From positions 496,001 to 560,000 of the forward strand of contig CAWKDV010000002.1 in assembly GCA_963848495.1 (NCBI GenBank): a stretch of DNA of 64,000 nt, read 5' to 3'. This document shows, piece after piece, positions 47,936 to 56,861 of the stretch. Numbering within the stretch: position 1 is the stretch's first letter; every line of letters begins with the position of its first letter. Below the pieces are notes generated by a model. The model had not been told where the DNA came from. It did not search any database and was given only the letters and a program-made list of their open reading frames with translations. The DNA comes from JAICJR01 sp963848495. Its GTDB lineage: Bacteria; Actinomycetota; Thermoleophilia; Solirubrobacterales; Thermoleophilaceae. The position numbers and the translations under genes are program-made.

Positions 47936-49579
47936 GTGAAGCAGCGCACCACGATCCTGATCCTGTGCACTGCGCAGTTCGTGATGGTGCTCGACAGCAC
48001 GGTCATGAACGTGTCGATCTCGCAGGTCGTCGCCGATCTCCACACCACGGTGTCGAACCTCCAGTTCGCCATCACCGCCTACACGCTCGTGATGGCGGCG
48101 TTCATGCTCACGGGGGCGAAGTTCGGCGACATCTGGGGGCGGCGGCGCGCGTTCACGATCGGCCTGGGCGTCTACGGCACGGGGTCGCTCATCACCGCGC
48201 TCAGCCCGAACATCGGCTCGCTCCTGTTCGGCTGGTCGCTCGTCGAGGGGCTCGGCGCCGTGCTCGTGATCCCGGCGATCGCGGCGCTCACTGCCGCCAA
48301 CTACGAGGGCAATGAGCGCGCGCTGGCGTTCGGGCTGCTCGGCGGCGTCTCGGGGGCGGGCGCGGCCGCGGGGCCGCTGATCGGCGGCTTCGTGACGACC
48401 GCGCTCACCTGGCGAGTGGTGTTCGCCGCCGAGACGGTCGTGGTCGTGACGATCCTGCTCTTCGGAGTGCGGCGGATCAAGGACCACCCGCTGGGCGAGC
48501 GGGTCACGCTCGACCGCGTCGGCGCCTTCCTGTCGGCGCTAGGGATGGCCCTGGCCGTGTTCGGCATCCTCAAGATCAGCAGCTGGGGACTGCTCAAGCC
48601 CACCGGCGCGCTGACCATCGGCGGCACCGAGATCACGCCGTTCGGCCTCTCGGTGGTGCCGTTCCTGATCCTGGCGGGGCTGATGGTGCTCGGCGCCTTC
48701 GCCCGCTGGGAGCAGCGGGTGGAGGACCGCGGCGGTGTGCCGCTGCTGCGGCCCGACCTGCTGCGCGTGCCCCAGCTGCGAGCCGGCGCCTCGACGCTCA
48801 TGTCCATGTACCTGATCCTGGCCGGCACGTTCTTCGTGCTGCCGCTGTACCTGCAGCTCGTGCTCGGCAAGGACGCGCTGCACACCGGGCTCAAGATCCT
48901 GCCGATCTCGGTGACGATGATGATCGCCGCGATGCTCGGGCCGCGGCTGGCCATCCGCATGTCCCCGCGGCGCATCGTCGAGATCGGGATGCTGTTCCTG
49001 ATCGTCTCGATCCTCGGCGTGATGGCGACGATCTCGCCCGATCTCGCCTCGGGCTGGTTCGCTCTTTCGCTGGCGGGCTTCGGCGTCGGCATCGGGCTGG
49101 CGATCTCGCAGCTCGGCAACGTCCTGATGTCGTCGGTGGCGGAGAACCGCTCGAGTGAGGCCGGCGGCGTGCAGGGGGTCTCGCAGAACCTGGGCCAGTC
49201 CCTCGGCACGGCGCTGATCGGAGCCGTGCTCCTCACCGGCCTGACCACCGGCTTCCACGACCGGGTCTTGGCTGACTCGACCATCCCCTCGCGGGTCCAG
49301 CAGCAGCTCGTCACGGGCACCGAGGAGGGCGTGCCGATGGTCTCGAAGGCGGACGTCGAGAGCGCGGTGAAGAAGGAGCACCTGCCTCCACGTCAGGCCG
49401 ACGCCGTGGTCAGCGCGTACAGTGACGCCCAGATCGACGCGCTCAAGAACGCGCTGTTCGTAGCGGCGAGCTTCGTGCTCGTGGGCATGTGGTTCGCCCA
49501 CGCGCTGCCGGCCAAGCCGTTACCCAGGGAGGACGAGGCCGAGCCGGAGCCGGCGGACCCGGAGCCCGCCCTGGCCTGA
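47936..49579 (+). CDS. MFS multidrug exporter, DHA2 (EmrB/QacA) family
   Basis: A 547-aa transporter with about 14 membrane helices. LDSTVMNVSISQVVADL (motif D1 region, about 19-35) and GAKFGDIWGRRRAFTIG (motif A, about 60-76) are clear, as is GPLIGGFVTTALTWRVVF (motif C). The C-terminus is acidic. It exports small toxic molecules using the proton gradient. It begins 12 bases after the DUF1254 stop. A broken relative lies at 52152-53093. Confidence 0.9.
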   Translation: MKQRTTILILCTAQFVMVLDSTVMNVSISQVVADLHTTVSNLQFAITAYTLVMAAFMLTGAKFGDIWGRRRAFTIGLGVYGTGSLITALSPNIGSLLFGWSLVEGLGAVLVIPAIAALTAANYEGNERALAFGLLGGVSGAGAAAGPLIGGFVTTALTWRVVFAAETVVVVTILLFGVRRIKDHPLGERVTLDRVGAFLSALGMALAVFGILKISSWGLLKPTGALTIGGTEITPFGLSVVPFLILAGLMVLGAFARWEQRVEDRGGVPLLRPDLLRVPQLRAGASTLMSMYLILAGTFFVLPLYLQLVLGKDALHTGLKILPISVTMMIAAMLGPRLAIRMSPRRIVEIGMLFLIVSILGVMATISPDLASGWFALSLAGFGVGIGLAISQLGNVLMSSVAENRSSEAGGVQGVSQNLGQSLGTALIGAVLLTGLTTGFHDRVLADSTIPSRVQQQLVTGTEEGVPMVSKADVESAVKKEHLPPRQADAVVSAYSDAQIDALKNALFVAASFVLVGMWFAHALPAKPLPREDEAEPEPADPEPALA

Positions 49580-49771
49580 TCAGACCAGGCGCCCGGCGCG
49601 CTTCTCGACCGGCACCGCGCGGGCGCGGGGGAAGTGGGCGATCAGGCGCGCGAACGGCGCGCTCAGCCGGGCTCGCCGCTTCCGCCGCGATCGCACCTCG
49701 GCGCGGTGGTGGGCGTGCGGGTCGATCGGCGGGCGGCTGACGGCGGCGATGTAGGTGAGGTGGCTCATCAT
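49580..49771 (-). CDS. Small basic protein, unknown
   Basis: A 63-aa protein with many Arg and His residues (RSRRKRRARLSAPFARL) after a short hydrophobic start MMSHLTYIAA. AGGAG lies 6 bases before the first of two ATGs at 49771. It is convergent with the DHA2 exporter and divergent from the DNA ligase. No family recognised; it could bind nucleic acid or membrane. Confidence 0.5.
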   Translation of the reverse strand: MMSHLTYIAAVSRPPIDPHAHHRAEVRSRRKRRARLSAPFARLIAHFPRARAVPVEKRAGRLV

Positions 49772-49847
49772 GGCGGGCTCCTTGCTCCGGTCTGCGTTGT
49801 CGTGTCGCAGTCTCCGGGTAGGCCGGGCGCGCCGGTAGGCACCCTGG

Positions 49848-50804
49848 GTGTTAGAAATCGCCCCCTTGCCGATCCCGCTCATGCTCGCCACGCTCACCGA
49901 TCGCCGCGACTTCGGCGAGGACTGGCTGCTCGAGCGCAAGTTCGACGGCGAGCGCTGCGTGGCGCGCAAGGAGGACGGCGAGGTGCGGCTCGAGTCGCGC
50001 ACCGGCAACGACCTGACCGGCACCTATCCGGAGGTGCGCGACGCGGTGGCGGGCCAGCGCGCGAATGCGCTGCTGATCGACGGCGAGGTGGTGGCGTTCG
50101 ACGGCGACCAGACCTCGTTCGGCCGGCTCCAGCAGCGCCTCGGCGTGTCGCGGCCGTCACCCGACCTCGTGGAGCGCTTCCCGGTCGTCTACTGCGTGTT
50201 CGACCTGCTCGAGCTCGACGGCGAGGACCTCACCGGCCGGCCGCTGGCCGAGCGTCGCGAGCGGCTCGCCAAGAAGCTCCGCGAGCGGCCCGCACTCCAG
50301 CTCAGCGAGGCCTGGCGGGACCACTCGCAGCGCCGCTTCGCGGAGGCCTGCCGGGCCGGCTGGGAGGGCCTGATCGCCAAGCGCGCGGACGCCCCCTACG
50401 TCCGCGGCCGCTCGCGCGACTGGCTCAAGCTGAAGTGCGTCTGGGAGCAGGAGCTCGTGGTCGGCGGCTACACGGACCCCGCCGGCGGCCGCACCGACTT
50501 CGGCGCGCTCCTCGTGGGCTACTACGAGGACGGCTCGCTCAGGTACGCCGGGAAGGTGGGCACGGGCTACACGGCGGCGACGCTGCGGGAGCTCGGCGCC
50601 CGGGTGCGCAAGCTCGAGATCCCGGAGTCGCCGTTCGCCGACGCGCGCCCGATCACGCGCGGCACGCACTGGACCAAGCCCGAGCTGGTGGCCCAGATCG
50701 GCTTCGCCGAGTGGACGAGCGACGGCCGCCTGCGGCAGCCGCGCTTCCTCGGCCTGCGGGACGACAAGCCCCCCGAGGAGGTCGTGCGCGAGAGCCCGCG
50801 CTGA
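49848..50804 (+). CDS. ATP-dependent DNA ligase (LigD ligase-domain/LigC type)
   Basis: A 318-aa ligase. LLERKFDGERCVARK holds the adenylated Lys (about Lys31, K-x-D-G motif I). ALLIDGEVVAFDG is motif III-like, GWEGLIAKRADAPYVRGRS contains motifs IV and V, and WLKLKC motif V end. A C-terminal OB fold (about 200-300) follows. No polymerase or nuclease part is fused and no Ku gene is in the window, so it is a stand-alone repair ligase. Start GTG 49848. Confidence 0.9.
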   Translation: MLEIAPLPIPLMLATLTDRRDFGEDWLLERKFDGERCVARKEDGEVRLESRTGNDLTGTYPEVRDAVAGQRANALLIDGEVVAFDGDQTSFGRLQQRLGVSRPSPDLVERFPVVYCVFDLLELDGEDLTGRPLAERRERLAKKLRERPALQLSEAWRDHSQRRFAEACRAGWEGLIAKRADAPYVRGRSRDWLKLKCVWEQELVVGGYTDPAGGRTDFGALLVGYYEDGSLRYAGKVGTGYTAATLRELGARVRKLEIPESPFADARPITRGTHWTKPELVAQIGFAEWTSDGRLRQPRFLGLRDDKPPEEVVRESPR

Positions 50805-50822
50805 GCGCGTTAGGGTCGCGAG

Positions 50823-52100
50823 GTGCGCTCCCGCCTCGTCGCGTCAGTGACCGCGATCGCCGGCTCTGGGCTCGTGCTCGCGTCGTCCGCCGCAGCGGCC
50901 TCGGCCGGCGACACGCGCCTCGGGCCCGGCGGCTGGTCCTGGTTCGCCGATCCCCGTGCCGTCTACGCGAACGGCCGCACATACACGGGCTGGGTCGACT
51001 GGCGGAGGCGCGTGGTGATCGCGTCGATCGGACCAGAGGGGAGCGTGCGCGTGCCGATAGCGCGAGAGGACCAGCCGAAGACTGGTCCCCACCTGCGCCA
51101 CAAACAGCGCGACGACCACGGCAATCCGGCCCTCATGGTGGAGCCCGATGGCCGGATCACCGCCTACTACTCCGGCCACGGCGGCCCGCACATGTACTGG
51201 CGCACCACGCTGCGGCCTGGCGACATCACCGCTTGGGGCCCGGTCTCCCACGTGCCCGTGAACGTTCAAGGGCCTGCCGGCTACACCTATCCGAACCCCG
51301 TCCGGCTCTCTGACGAGGCACGGACCTACCTGTTCTGGCGCGGCGGCCGTTCGCTCCCGGTGTTCTCGAGCGTCGACTCGGCGGGGACGTGGGCGCCGGC
51401 GCAAACGCTGATCAAGCCGACCGGAAACCAGCGACCGTATGTCAAGGTCGGGTCCAACGACCACGACAGGATCGACTTCGCGTTCACGAACGGCCATCCG
51501 CGCGACGGCGTATCGGGCGTCTACTACGCGCAGTACCGGGCGGGGGCGCTCTTCCACGCGAGCGGCGCCCCGATCAAGGGCATGAACGCGCTCCCCCTGC
51601 GGCGGTCCGAGGCGGATCGGGTCTTCGACGCTCGCGCCCACCGCGAGCGCTCGTGGGTCTGGGACGTCGCGGAGGACCCTGACGGTCACCCTGTGATCGT
51701 CTTCGCGGTGTTCCGCCACCGCGGGCGCCTGCACCGCTACAAGTACTCGCGCTGGAACGGCGTGGCCTGGGAGACCCACGACCTCGGAAATGCCGGCCGC
51801 CGGATCACGCGGGCCTGGTCGGAGCGCTGGTACTCGGGCGGGATCGCGCTCGACCATCGCGACCCCCGGATCGTGTACGCCTCGGTCGGTCGAACGCGCC
51901 ACCACCGGATCAAGAAGCTCGTCACACCCGATGGCGGCAAGACGTGGCTGCGGTCCTGGGTCACGCGCAGCGCCCGGACCGACAACGTGCGTCCGATCGT
52001 GCCGCGCGGCCTGCCTCCCGGCAAGGAGGAACTCCTGTGGATGCGCGGCTTCTACAACATCTGGGCGAAGTTCCGAACGTCGATCGTGGCCAGGCACTAG
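50823..52100 (+). CDS. Secreted BNR-repeat protein (BNR_4-like)
   Basis: A 425-aa protein with a signal peptide of about 27 residues ending in AAAASAG. The rest fits a six-bladed propeller with WFADPRAVYANGRTYTGWVD and Asp-box-like TPDGGKTWLRSW (about 378-389). Similar proteins are sialidase-like or polysaccharide lyases (ulvan/rhamnogalacturonan type), but the catalytic set is not clear. A TAGGGT box 6 bases before GTG 50823 suggests leaderless mRNA. Confidence 0.72.
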   Translation: MRSRLVASVTAIAGSGLVLASSAAAASAGDTRLGPGGWSWFADPRAVYANGRTYTGWVDWRRRVVIASIGPEGSVRVPIAREDQPKTGPHLRHKQRDDHGNPALMVEPDGRITAYYSGHGGPHMYWRTTLRPGDITAWGPVSHVPVNVQGPAGYTYPNPVRLSDEARTYLFWRGGRSLPVFSSVDSAGTWAPAQTLIKPTGNQRPYVKVGSNDHDRIDFAFTNGHPRDGVSGVYYAQYRAGALFHASGAPIKGMNALPLRRSEADRVFDARAHRERSWVWDVAEDPDGHPVIVFAVFRHRGRLHRYKYSRWNGVAWETHDLGNAGRRITRAWSERWYSGGIALDHRDPRIVYASVGRTRHHRIKKLVTPDGGKTWLRSWVTRSARTDNVRPIVPRGLPPGKEELLWMRGFYNIWAKFRTSIVARH

Positions 52101-52151
52101 CCGGGCCGAGGCAGTCACCATTGCGGTCCCGAGGCGCCGAACAAGAACCTC

Positions 52152-53093
52152 GTGCTCGCCGCGATGGTCTTCGCGGTGGCGATGACGTTCATCGACCAGA
52201 CGATCGTCGCCATCGCCGTGCCGAACATCCAGAAGGAGCTGTCGCTGTCCGCGACGGGCTCGCAGTGGGTGATCAACGGCTACCTGCTGTCGGCGGGCGC
52301 ACTTGCGCAACGAGACCCAGCCGGCGAAGCTCGACTACCGCGGCACCGTGCTCATCACGGACGCGATGGGCCTGATCGTCCTCGGCTTCCAGCAGTCGAG
52401 CATGTGGGGCTGGAGCAGCGTCTCCACCTGGGCCTGCCTCGTGGTCGGCGTGCTCCTGATGGTCGCGTTCGTGGCCTGGGAGCTGCGCGTGCCGGAGCCG
52501 CTGCTCGAGCTGCGCATCTTCAGGGACCGCGGCTTCGCCGTCGAGACGATCGTGCTCGGCCTGATGTCGATCGTGTTCGTCCCGTTCTTCTTCTTCGCCA
52601 GCGTCTACTCTCAGCTGTCGCTCGGCGAGACCGCGTCGAAGGCCGGGCTCTACCTCCTGTACTTCTTCCTCGGCTTCGTGATCGCGCCCAGGTCGGCGGC
52701 CGCATCCTCGACAAGCGCGGCGCCCGGACCGGCATCACGCAGACGGCGCGCAACTTCGGGGCGAGCCTCGGGCTCGCGGTGCTCGGCGCGATCCTGATCG
52801 ACCGCGACAAGGTCAACGTCGGCGGCGCGCTGACGAAGGACGGCGTGCCCCGGCCGATCGCGCACCGGATCGCCGACTCGTTCAACTCGGCGAGCAACTC
52901 GTCGGCGGGCGGGGAGCCTCACCGGCTCGTGCACGACGTGCAGCTGGCGTTCGCCCACTCCACCCAGACGGTCTTCTACTTCATGGCCGCCGTGATGGCG
53001 GCGACCTTCCTGGTGGCCGTGCGGGGACTGCCGCGCGGGCGCGTGGACACGGTCGAGGCCGCCACTCCCGTCGCCGCCGAGACCAGCGCCTGA
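52152..53093 (+). pseudogene. DHA2 MFS exporter, decayed
   Basis: The pieces are: N-terminus MTFIDQTIVAIAVPNIQKEL, with motif and first two helices, up to about 52300; a middle (DYRGTVLITDAMGLIVLGFQ to LGFVIAP) in another frame from about 52303 to 52685; and a C-terminus (QTARNFGASLGLAVLGAILI onward) in the first frame to 53093. About 140 residues are missing between the first two pieces and about 80 between VGGRILDKRGAR and TGITQTARNF. A one-base loss lies near 52685. Without these the protein cannot form a pump. The missing parts are estimated from the family layout. Confidence 0.78.
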
Positions 53094-53110
53094 CCTGTGA
53101 TACTCGCGGC

Positions 53111-53920
53111 GTGAAGCTCGAGGGACGTACCGTCGTGGTCACCGGGGCGGCCGGCGGCATCGGCGGCGCGCTGGCGCGTGCCGCGGCCGCCGAGGGCGCG
53201 AACGTGGCCGCCACCGATCTCAGCGCGGACGCTCTGCGGCCGCTCGAGGAGGAGCTCGGGCAGGGCCATCTCGCGGCTGCCGCCGACGTGACGGACGAGG
53301 CGCAGCTGCGCGCAGTGATCAAGCGCGCGGAGTCGGAGCTCGGTCCCGTGGGCGTGTTCTTCGCCAACGCGGGTGTGGCGATCGGCACCGACCCGATGGA
53401 GACGTCCGACGAGGTCTGGGACCTCGCGCTCGGCGTGAACATCCGCTCCCACATCTTCGCCGCGAAGGCGCTCCTGCCCGGCTGGCTCGAGCGCGGCGAG
53501 GGCTACTTCGTGGCCACGGCGTCGGCCGCCGGCCTGCTGAGCCAGATCGGTTCGGCCCCTTACGCCGTGACCAAGCACGCGGCCGTGGCGTTCGCCGAGT
53601 GGCTGTCGATCACCTACGGCCGCCGTGGCGTGCGCGTGAGCTGCATCTGCCCGCAGGGCGTGAACACCGCGATGCTCAACGCGGGCGAGACCGGCTCGCC
53701 GGGCCAGGTGGCCGCCGACGTGGTGCGGGCCGGCGGCGCGGTGCTCGAGCCGGAGGACGTCGCCGCTGCGGCGATCCAGGCGATCGACGAGGAGCGCTTC
53801 CTAGTGCTGCCGCACCCCGAGGTCCTCACCTACTTCCAGCGCAAGGCCGGCGACTACGACCGGTGGCTCGCGGGGATGCGCAAGCTGCAGGATCGCATCG
53901 AGGCCGCGCAGCCTTCCTGA
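53111..53920 (+). CDS. Short-chain dehydrogenase/reductase, classical
   Basis: A 269-aa SDR. TVVVTGAAGGIGGALARAAA (about 7-26) binds the cofactor, with D in ATDLSAD favouring NAD. FFANAGVAIG, the Ser in ATASAAGLLSQ and Y-x-x-x-K in APYAVTKHAAVAFAEW are intact. Substrate unknown. Probably leaderless: GATACT sits 6 bases before GTG 53111. Confidence 0.88.
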   Translation: MKLEGRTVVVTGAAGGIGGALARAAAAEGANVAATDLSADALRPLEEELGQGHLAAAADVTDEAQLRAVIKRAESELGPVGVFFANAGVAIGTDPMETSDEVWDLALGVNIRSHIFAAKALLPGWLERGEGYFVATASAAGLLSQIGSAPYAVTKHAAVAFAEWLSITYGRRGVRVSCICPQGVNTAMLNAGETGSPGQVAADVVRAGGAVLEPEDVAAAAIQAIDEERFLVLPHPEVLTYFQRKAGDYDRWLAGMRKLQDRIEAAQPS

Positions 53921-54043
53921 CCACGAGGCGCCGAGGGGGCGCGGACAACTACGGATCGATTCTGCGGGAACTCCCGATGGATCGTACGTCGAACCCGTCG
54001 ATCAGCCGGGCGTCGGCTCGATCAAACAAAGAGGGAGTTTCCC
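53921..54043. other. Intergenic before the chemoreceptor
   Basis: These 123 bases carry a GAGGGAG ribosome site just before the ATG at 54044. No strong hairpin or riboswitch pattern was seen. Confidence 0.4.
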
Positions 54044-56062
54044 ATGAGCAGGTTGCGCTTCGGTCCGAAGTTCGGTGTCGTGATCGCCGCGCTCGTCGCC
54101 GGTCTCTTCGTCGTCGCCTTCGTCGGCTTCACAGCCATGCGCGCCGAGAGCCAGCAGGCGGAGACGATGTACTCGAAACACGCCGTGGACCTTCAGGATC
54201 TCGGCCAGACCATCTACGACATGAGCACGGCGCGCGGCGCCGGGCTGCTGCAGGTGATCGGCTCACAGCAGGGGAGCCCGGCGGACGCGACCAAGAAGTT
54301 CCACGCGCTCGCTCCCAAGGTGACCACCGATCTGGAGAGCTTCGTCAAGCGGGCCGATGACCAGCGCACCGCCAAGCAGACGCTCGTCTACTGGCAGCAG
54401 TTCGTGGCGATGTGGAACGCCCACAAGATCGCGATCGGACTCACGCCCGCTGCGGCGGCCGCCCGCGACGCCGACGCCGAACGGCTGCTGACCGTGTCCA
54501 ACAAGGCCCGCGACGGCGTCGTCAAGCTGATGGAGGACACCAAGGTGCAGGCCGCCGCCGCCTCCAAGCAGGCGACATCCACCTACCACTCGAAGCTCAC
54601 GCTGACGCTGATCGTGCTGTTCCTGACGGTCGCCAGCGCGGTGCTGCTCGGCGTGCTCCTGATCCGCGACGTGGTGCCGCGCGTGAAGGAAATGGCCACG
54701 CGCATGATGGGTCTCGCCGACGGCGACCTGTCCACGCGCATTGTGCCCAGGGGCAAGGACGAGCTCACCGAGGCAGCCAACGCCTACAACGAGATCATCG
54801 AGAAGCGCGGCAAGTTCAACCTGCGGGTGCAGGAGGGCGTGCACATGATCGCCGCCTCCACCAACGAGATCGTGAGCACGTCTGCCGCGCAGGCCGCCTC
54901 GGCCTCTCAGCAGGCGGCTGCGATCAACGAGACGAGCAGCGCGGTGGAAGAGGTTCGCGCGGCGTCCGAGCAGGCGGCCGAGAAGGCCAACGAGGTGGCC
55001 GAGCGGGCGCGCGTCGCGCTCGAGATGGGCGAGCAGGGCACCGAGGCCGTCGAGGAGATCATCCAGGGCATGAACGAGATCCGGGAGACCGTGGAGGCGA
55101 TCGCCGGCGACATCCAGGCCCTCTCCAACCAGACCGAGCAGATCAGCGCGATCACGTCGGCGGTGAACGACATCGCGGACCAGTCGAACCTGCTGGCGCT
55201 CAATGCCACCATCGAGGCGGCGCGCGCCGGCGAGCAGGGCAAGGGCTTCGCGGTCGTGGCCGACGAGGTGCGTAACCTCGCCGAGCAGTCGAAGCAGGCC
55301 ACCGCACAGGTCCAGACGATCCTGGAGGACATCGACAAGGCCACGCGGGCCGCCGTAAACGGCGCCCATCGCGGCACCGAGGTCGTGGCCGAGGGGTCGG
55401 AGCGCGCGCAGCGCGCCGGCGAGATCATCAGCGAGCTCGGCGAGACCACGAGGATGTCGGTGCAGGCGGCCGAGCAGATCGCCGCCTCGGCGGTGCAGCA
55501 GCACACGGGCATGGACCAGATCGCGCAGGCGGTGAAGGAGACCACCCAGGGCACCACCGAGATCGCCGCGGGCGCGCAGCAGTCGCAGGAGGCCGCCGAG
55601 CACCTGTCGCGAGTTTCGAACGAGCTCGATGAGCTCACCACCGGCACCAGCACGGCGGCGAGCAACGGGGCATCGGACGAGGTGCGGATCGCGGGCAGCG
55701 GCAGCTCGACCCGTGAGCATCTCGCGGCGGCGCTCGACGCCCACGCCCAGTGGATCATGCGGCTCAAGCGGGCGATCGACACCGGGGAGTGCGATGCCGA
55801 TCCGGGCACCGTCCGGCGCGACGACCAGTGCGCGTTTGGCAAGTGGCTGCACAATGACGCCACGCCGAAACAGCGCAAGTCGCCGCACTACGAGACGGCG
55901 AAGGACCTCCACGCCCACTTCCACGAGGCTGCGGCCGAGGTGCTGAAGCTGGCGCTGGCCGGCGATTCCGCCAAGGCCCGCGAGCAGCTCTCGGCCGGCG
56001 AGTTCGCCCAGTTCTCGGGCCAGCTGTCCCGCGAGCTCCAGGTGTGGAGCTCCGAGGGCTAG
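54044..56062 (+). CDS. Methyl-accepting chemotaxis protein with C-terminal CZB zinc domain
   Basis: A 672-aa receptor. TM1 is at about 8-31 and TM2 (LTLTLIVLFLTVASAVLLGVLLI) at about 185-207, with an outer helical sensor between them. A HAMP segment follows, then the signalling domain with the tip QSNLLALNATIEAARAGEQG (about 380-399) next to the CheA/CheW contact region. The C-terminal CZB domain has HAQWIMRLKRAI, CAFGKWLHN and HYETAKDLHAHFHEAA, so the four zinc ligands (H, C, H, H) are present. CZB domains sense zinc or hypochlorite. No other chemotaxis gene lies in the window. Confidence 0.92.
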   Translation: MSRLRFGPKFGVVIAALVAGLFVVAFVGFTAMRAESQQAETMYSKHAVDLQDLGQTIYDMSTARGAGLLQVIGSQQGSPADATKKFHALAPKVTTDLESFVKRADDQRTAKQTLVYWQQFVAMWNAHKIAIGLTPAAAAARDADAERLLTVSNKARDGVVKLMEDTKVQAAAASKQATSTYHSKLTLTLIVLFLTVASAVLLGVLLIRDVVPRVKEMATRMMGLADGDLSTRIVPRGKDELTEAANAYNEIIEKRGKFNLRVQEGVHMIAASTNEIVSTSAAQAASASQQAAAINETSSAVEEVRAASEQAAEKANEVAERARVALEMGEQGTEAVEEIIQGMNEIRETVEAIAGDIQALSNQTEQISAITSAVNDIADQSNLLALNATIEAARAGEQGKGFAVVADEVRNLAEQSKQATAQVQTILEDIDKATRAAVNGAHRGTEVVAEGSERAQRAGEIISELGETTRMSVQAAEQIAASAVQQHTGMDQIAQAVKETTQGTTEIAAGAQQSQEAAEHLSRVSNELDELTTGTSTAASNGASDEVRIAGSGSSTREHLAAALDAHAQWIMRLKRAIDTGECDADPGTVRRDDQCAFGKWLHNDATPKQRKSPHYETAKDLHAHFHEAAAEVLKLALAGDSAKAREQLSAGEFAQFSGQLSRELQVWSSEG

Positions 56063-56074
56063 AGGTTTGCGTAC

Positions 56075-56103
56075 GGAGACCTGCGGAACTTCCGTAGGTC
56101 TCC
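56075..56103 (+). terminator. Hairpin after the chemoreceptor gene
   Basis: GGAGACCT (56075-56082) pairs with AGGTCTCC (56096-56103) and CGG with CCG inside, 12 bases after the stop. No T tract follows, but the position suits termination. Confidence 0.65.
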
Positions 56104-56162
56104 GCACGCTGTCGGTGGGAATCCACTGTCAACCTCTGCCGCCACCGGCCGTTACAAGTTCC

Positions 56163-56861
56163 ATGGCCGCTAGCTCGCACGCCCAGGACGCGCCGGTCGG
56201 GGCCTGTGAGCCCACGCACGACGTGCTGATCGGCACCCGCCTCCACGACGGGCCCTGCGAAGCGGGCGACATCACGCTCCGCGTCGTCACTCCGCTGCGT
56301 CCGGTGCCCCCCGCAGGGGCTCCGGACAGCGAGCTGCGGGACGCGCTGGTCCCGGCGGTGCTCGTGCAGCTCACAGTCGACAACCGCTCGGGCACGCGCG
56401 CCCGGCAGGCGTTCTTCGGCCTGCGCGGTGCGCCCGCCGGCGCCGTGCGGCGTGGCTTCACCGTCGATCTCGGCAATGGCGGTAGCGCCGGCGCCTTCTG
56501 CCTCGGCGACGTCACGGCGGCCGCCGCGGACTCGCTGACGGCTGCGCTCGACCGTGCCTCGGGCGGCAGCGGCGAGACGGCGGTGCTCCGCTTCAACGTG
56601 CGCGCCGGAACGCGCCGCAGGTTCGGGATCGTGGTGGCCTCCTGGCATCGCGGGATGGCCGCCCAGGGGCTGTTCGACGGTCTCGAGGACGCGGCCCGGT
56701 ACGCGCTGGCGCGCTTCGGCGTGCTGGCGGCCGAGCATGAGGGCGTGGGGTCCCCACGGATGTCCCCGCGCGACCTGGCTTCCATCCTGTGGCTCAGGGA
56801 CGATGCGGCCATCGCTCGGCTCGCACCCGTCCCGAACGGCCACGGAGCATGGCAGCGCTGA
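56163..56861 (+). pseudogene. GH52 beta-xylosidase remnant, in-frame internal deletion
   Basis: A 232-aa open frame. GDITLRVVTPLRPVP, LVPAVLVQLTVDN and GTRARQAFFGLRG align with the N-terminal beta domain of GH52 xylosidases (about 700 aa). The final SPRDLASILWLRDD matches the extreme C-terminus of those enzymes (RGVTSILWL). The catalytic middle of about 450 residues, holding the Glu nucleophile and Asp acid/base, is absent, and part of the N-terminus also seems lost. It is probably non-catalytic. The frame overlaps the next gene by 13 bases. Confidence 0.65.

Noticed and set aside
46391..48487. 698-aa open frame on the minus strand
   Set aside because: Antisense to three well-supported genes, rich in Arg, His and Gln; no domain seen.
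54263..56107. 614-aa open frame on the minus strand
   Set aside because: Leu/Arg-rich shadow of the chemoreceptor gene.
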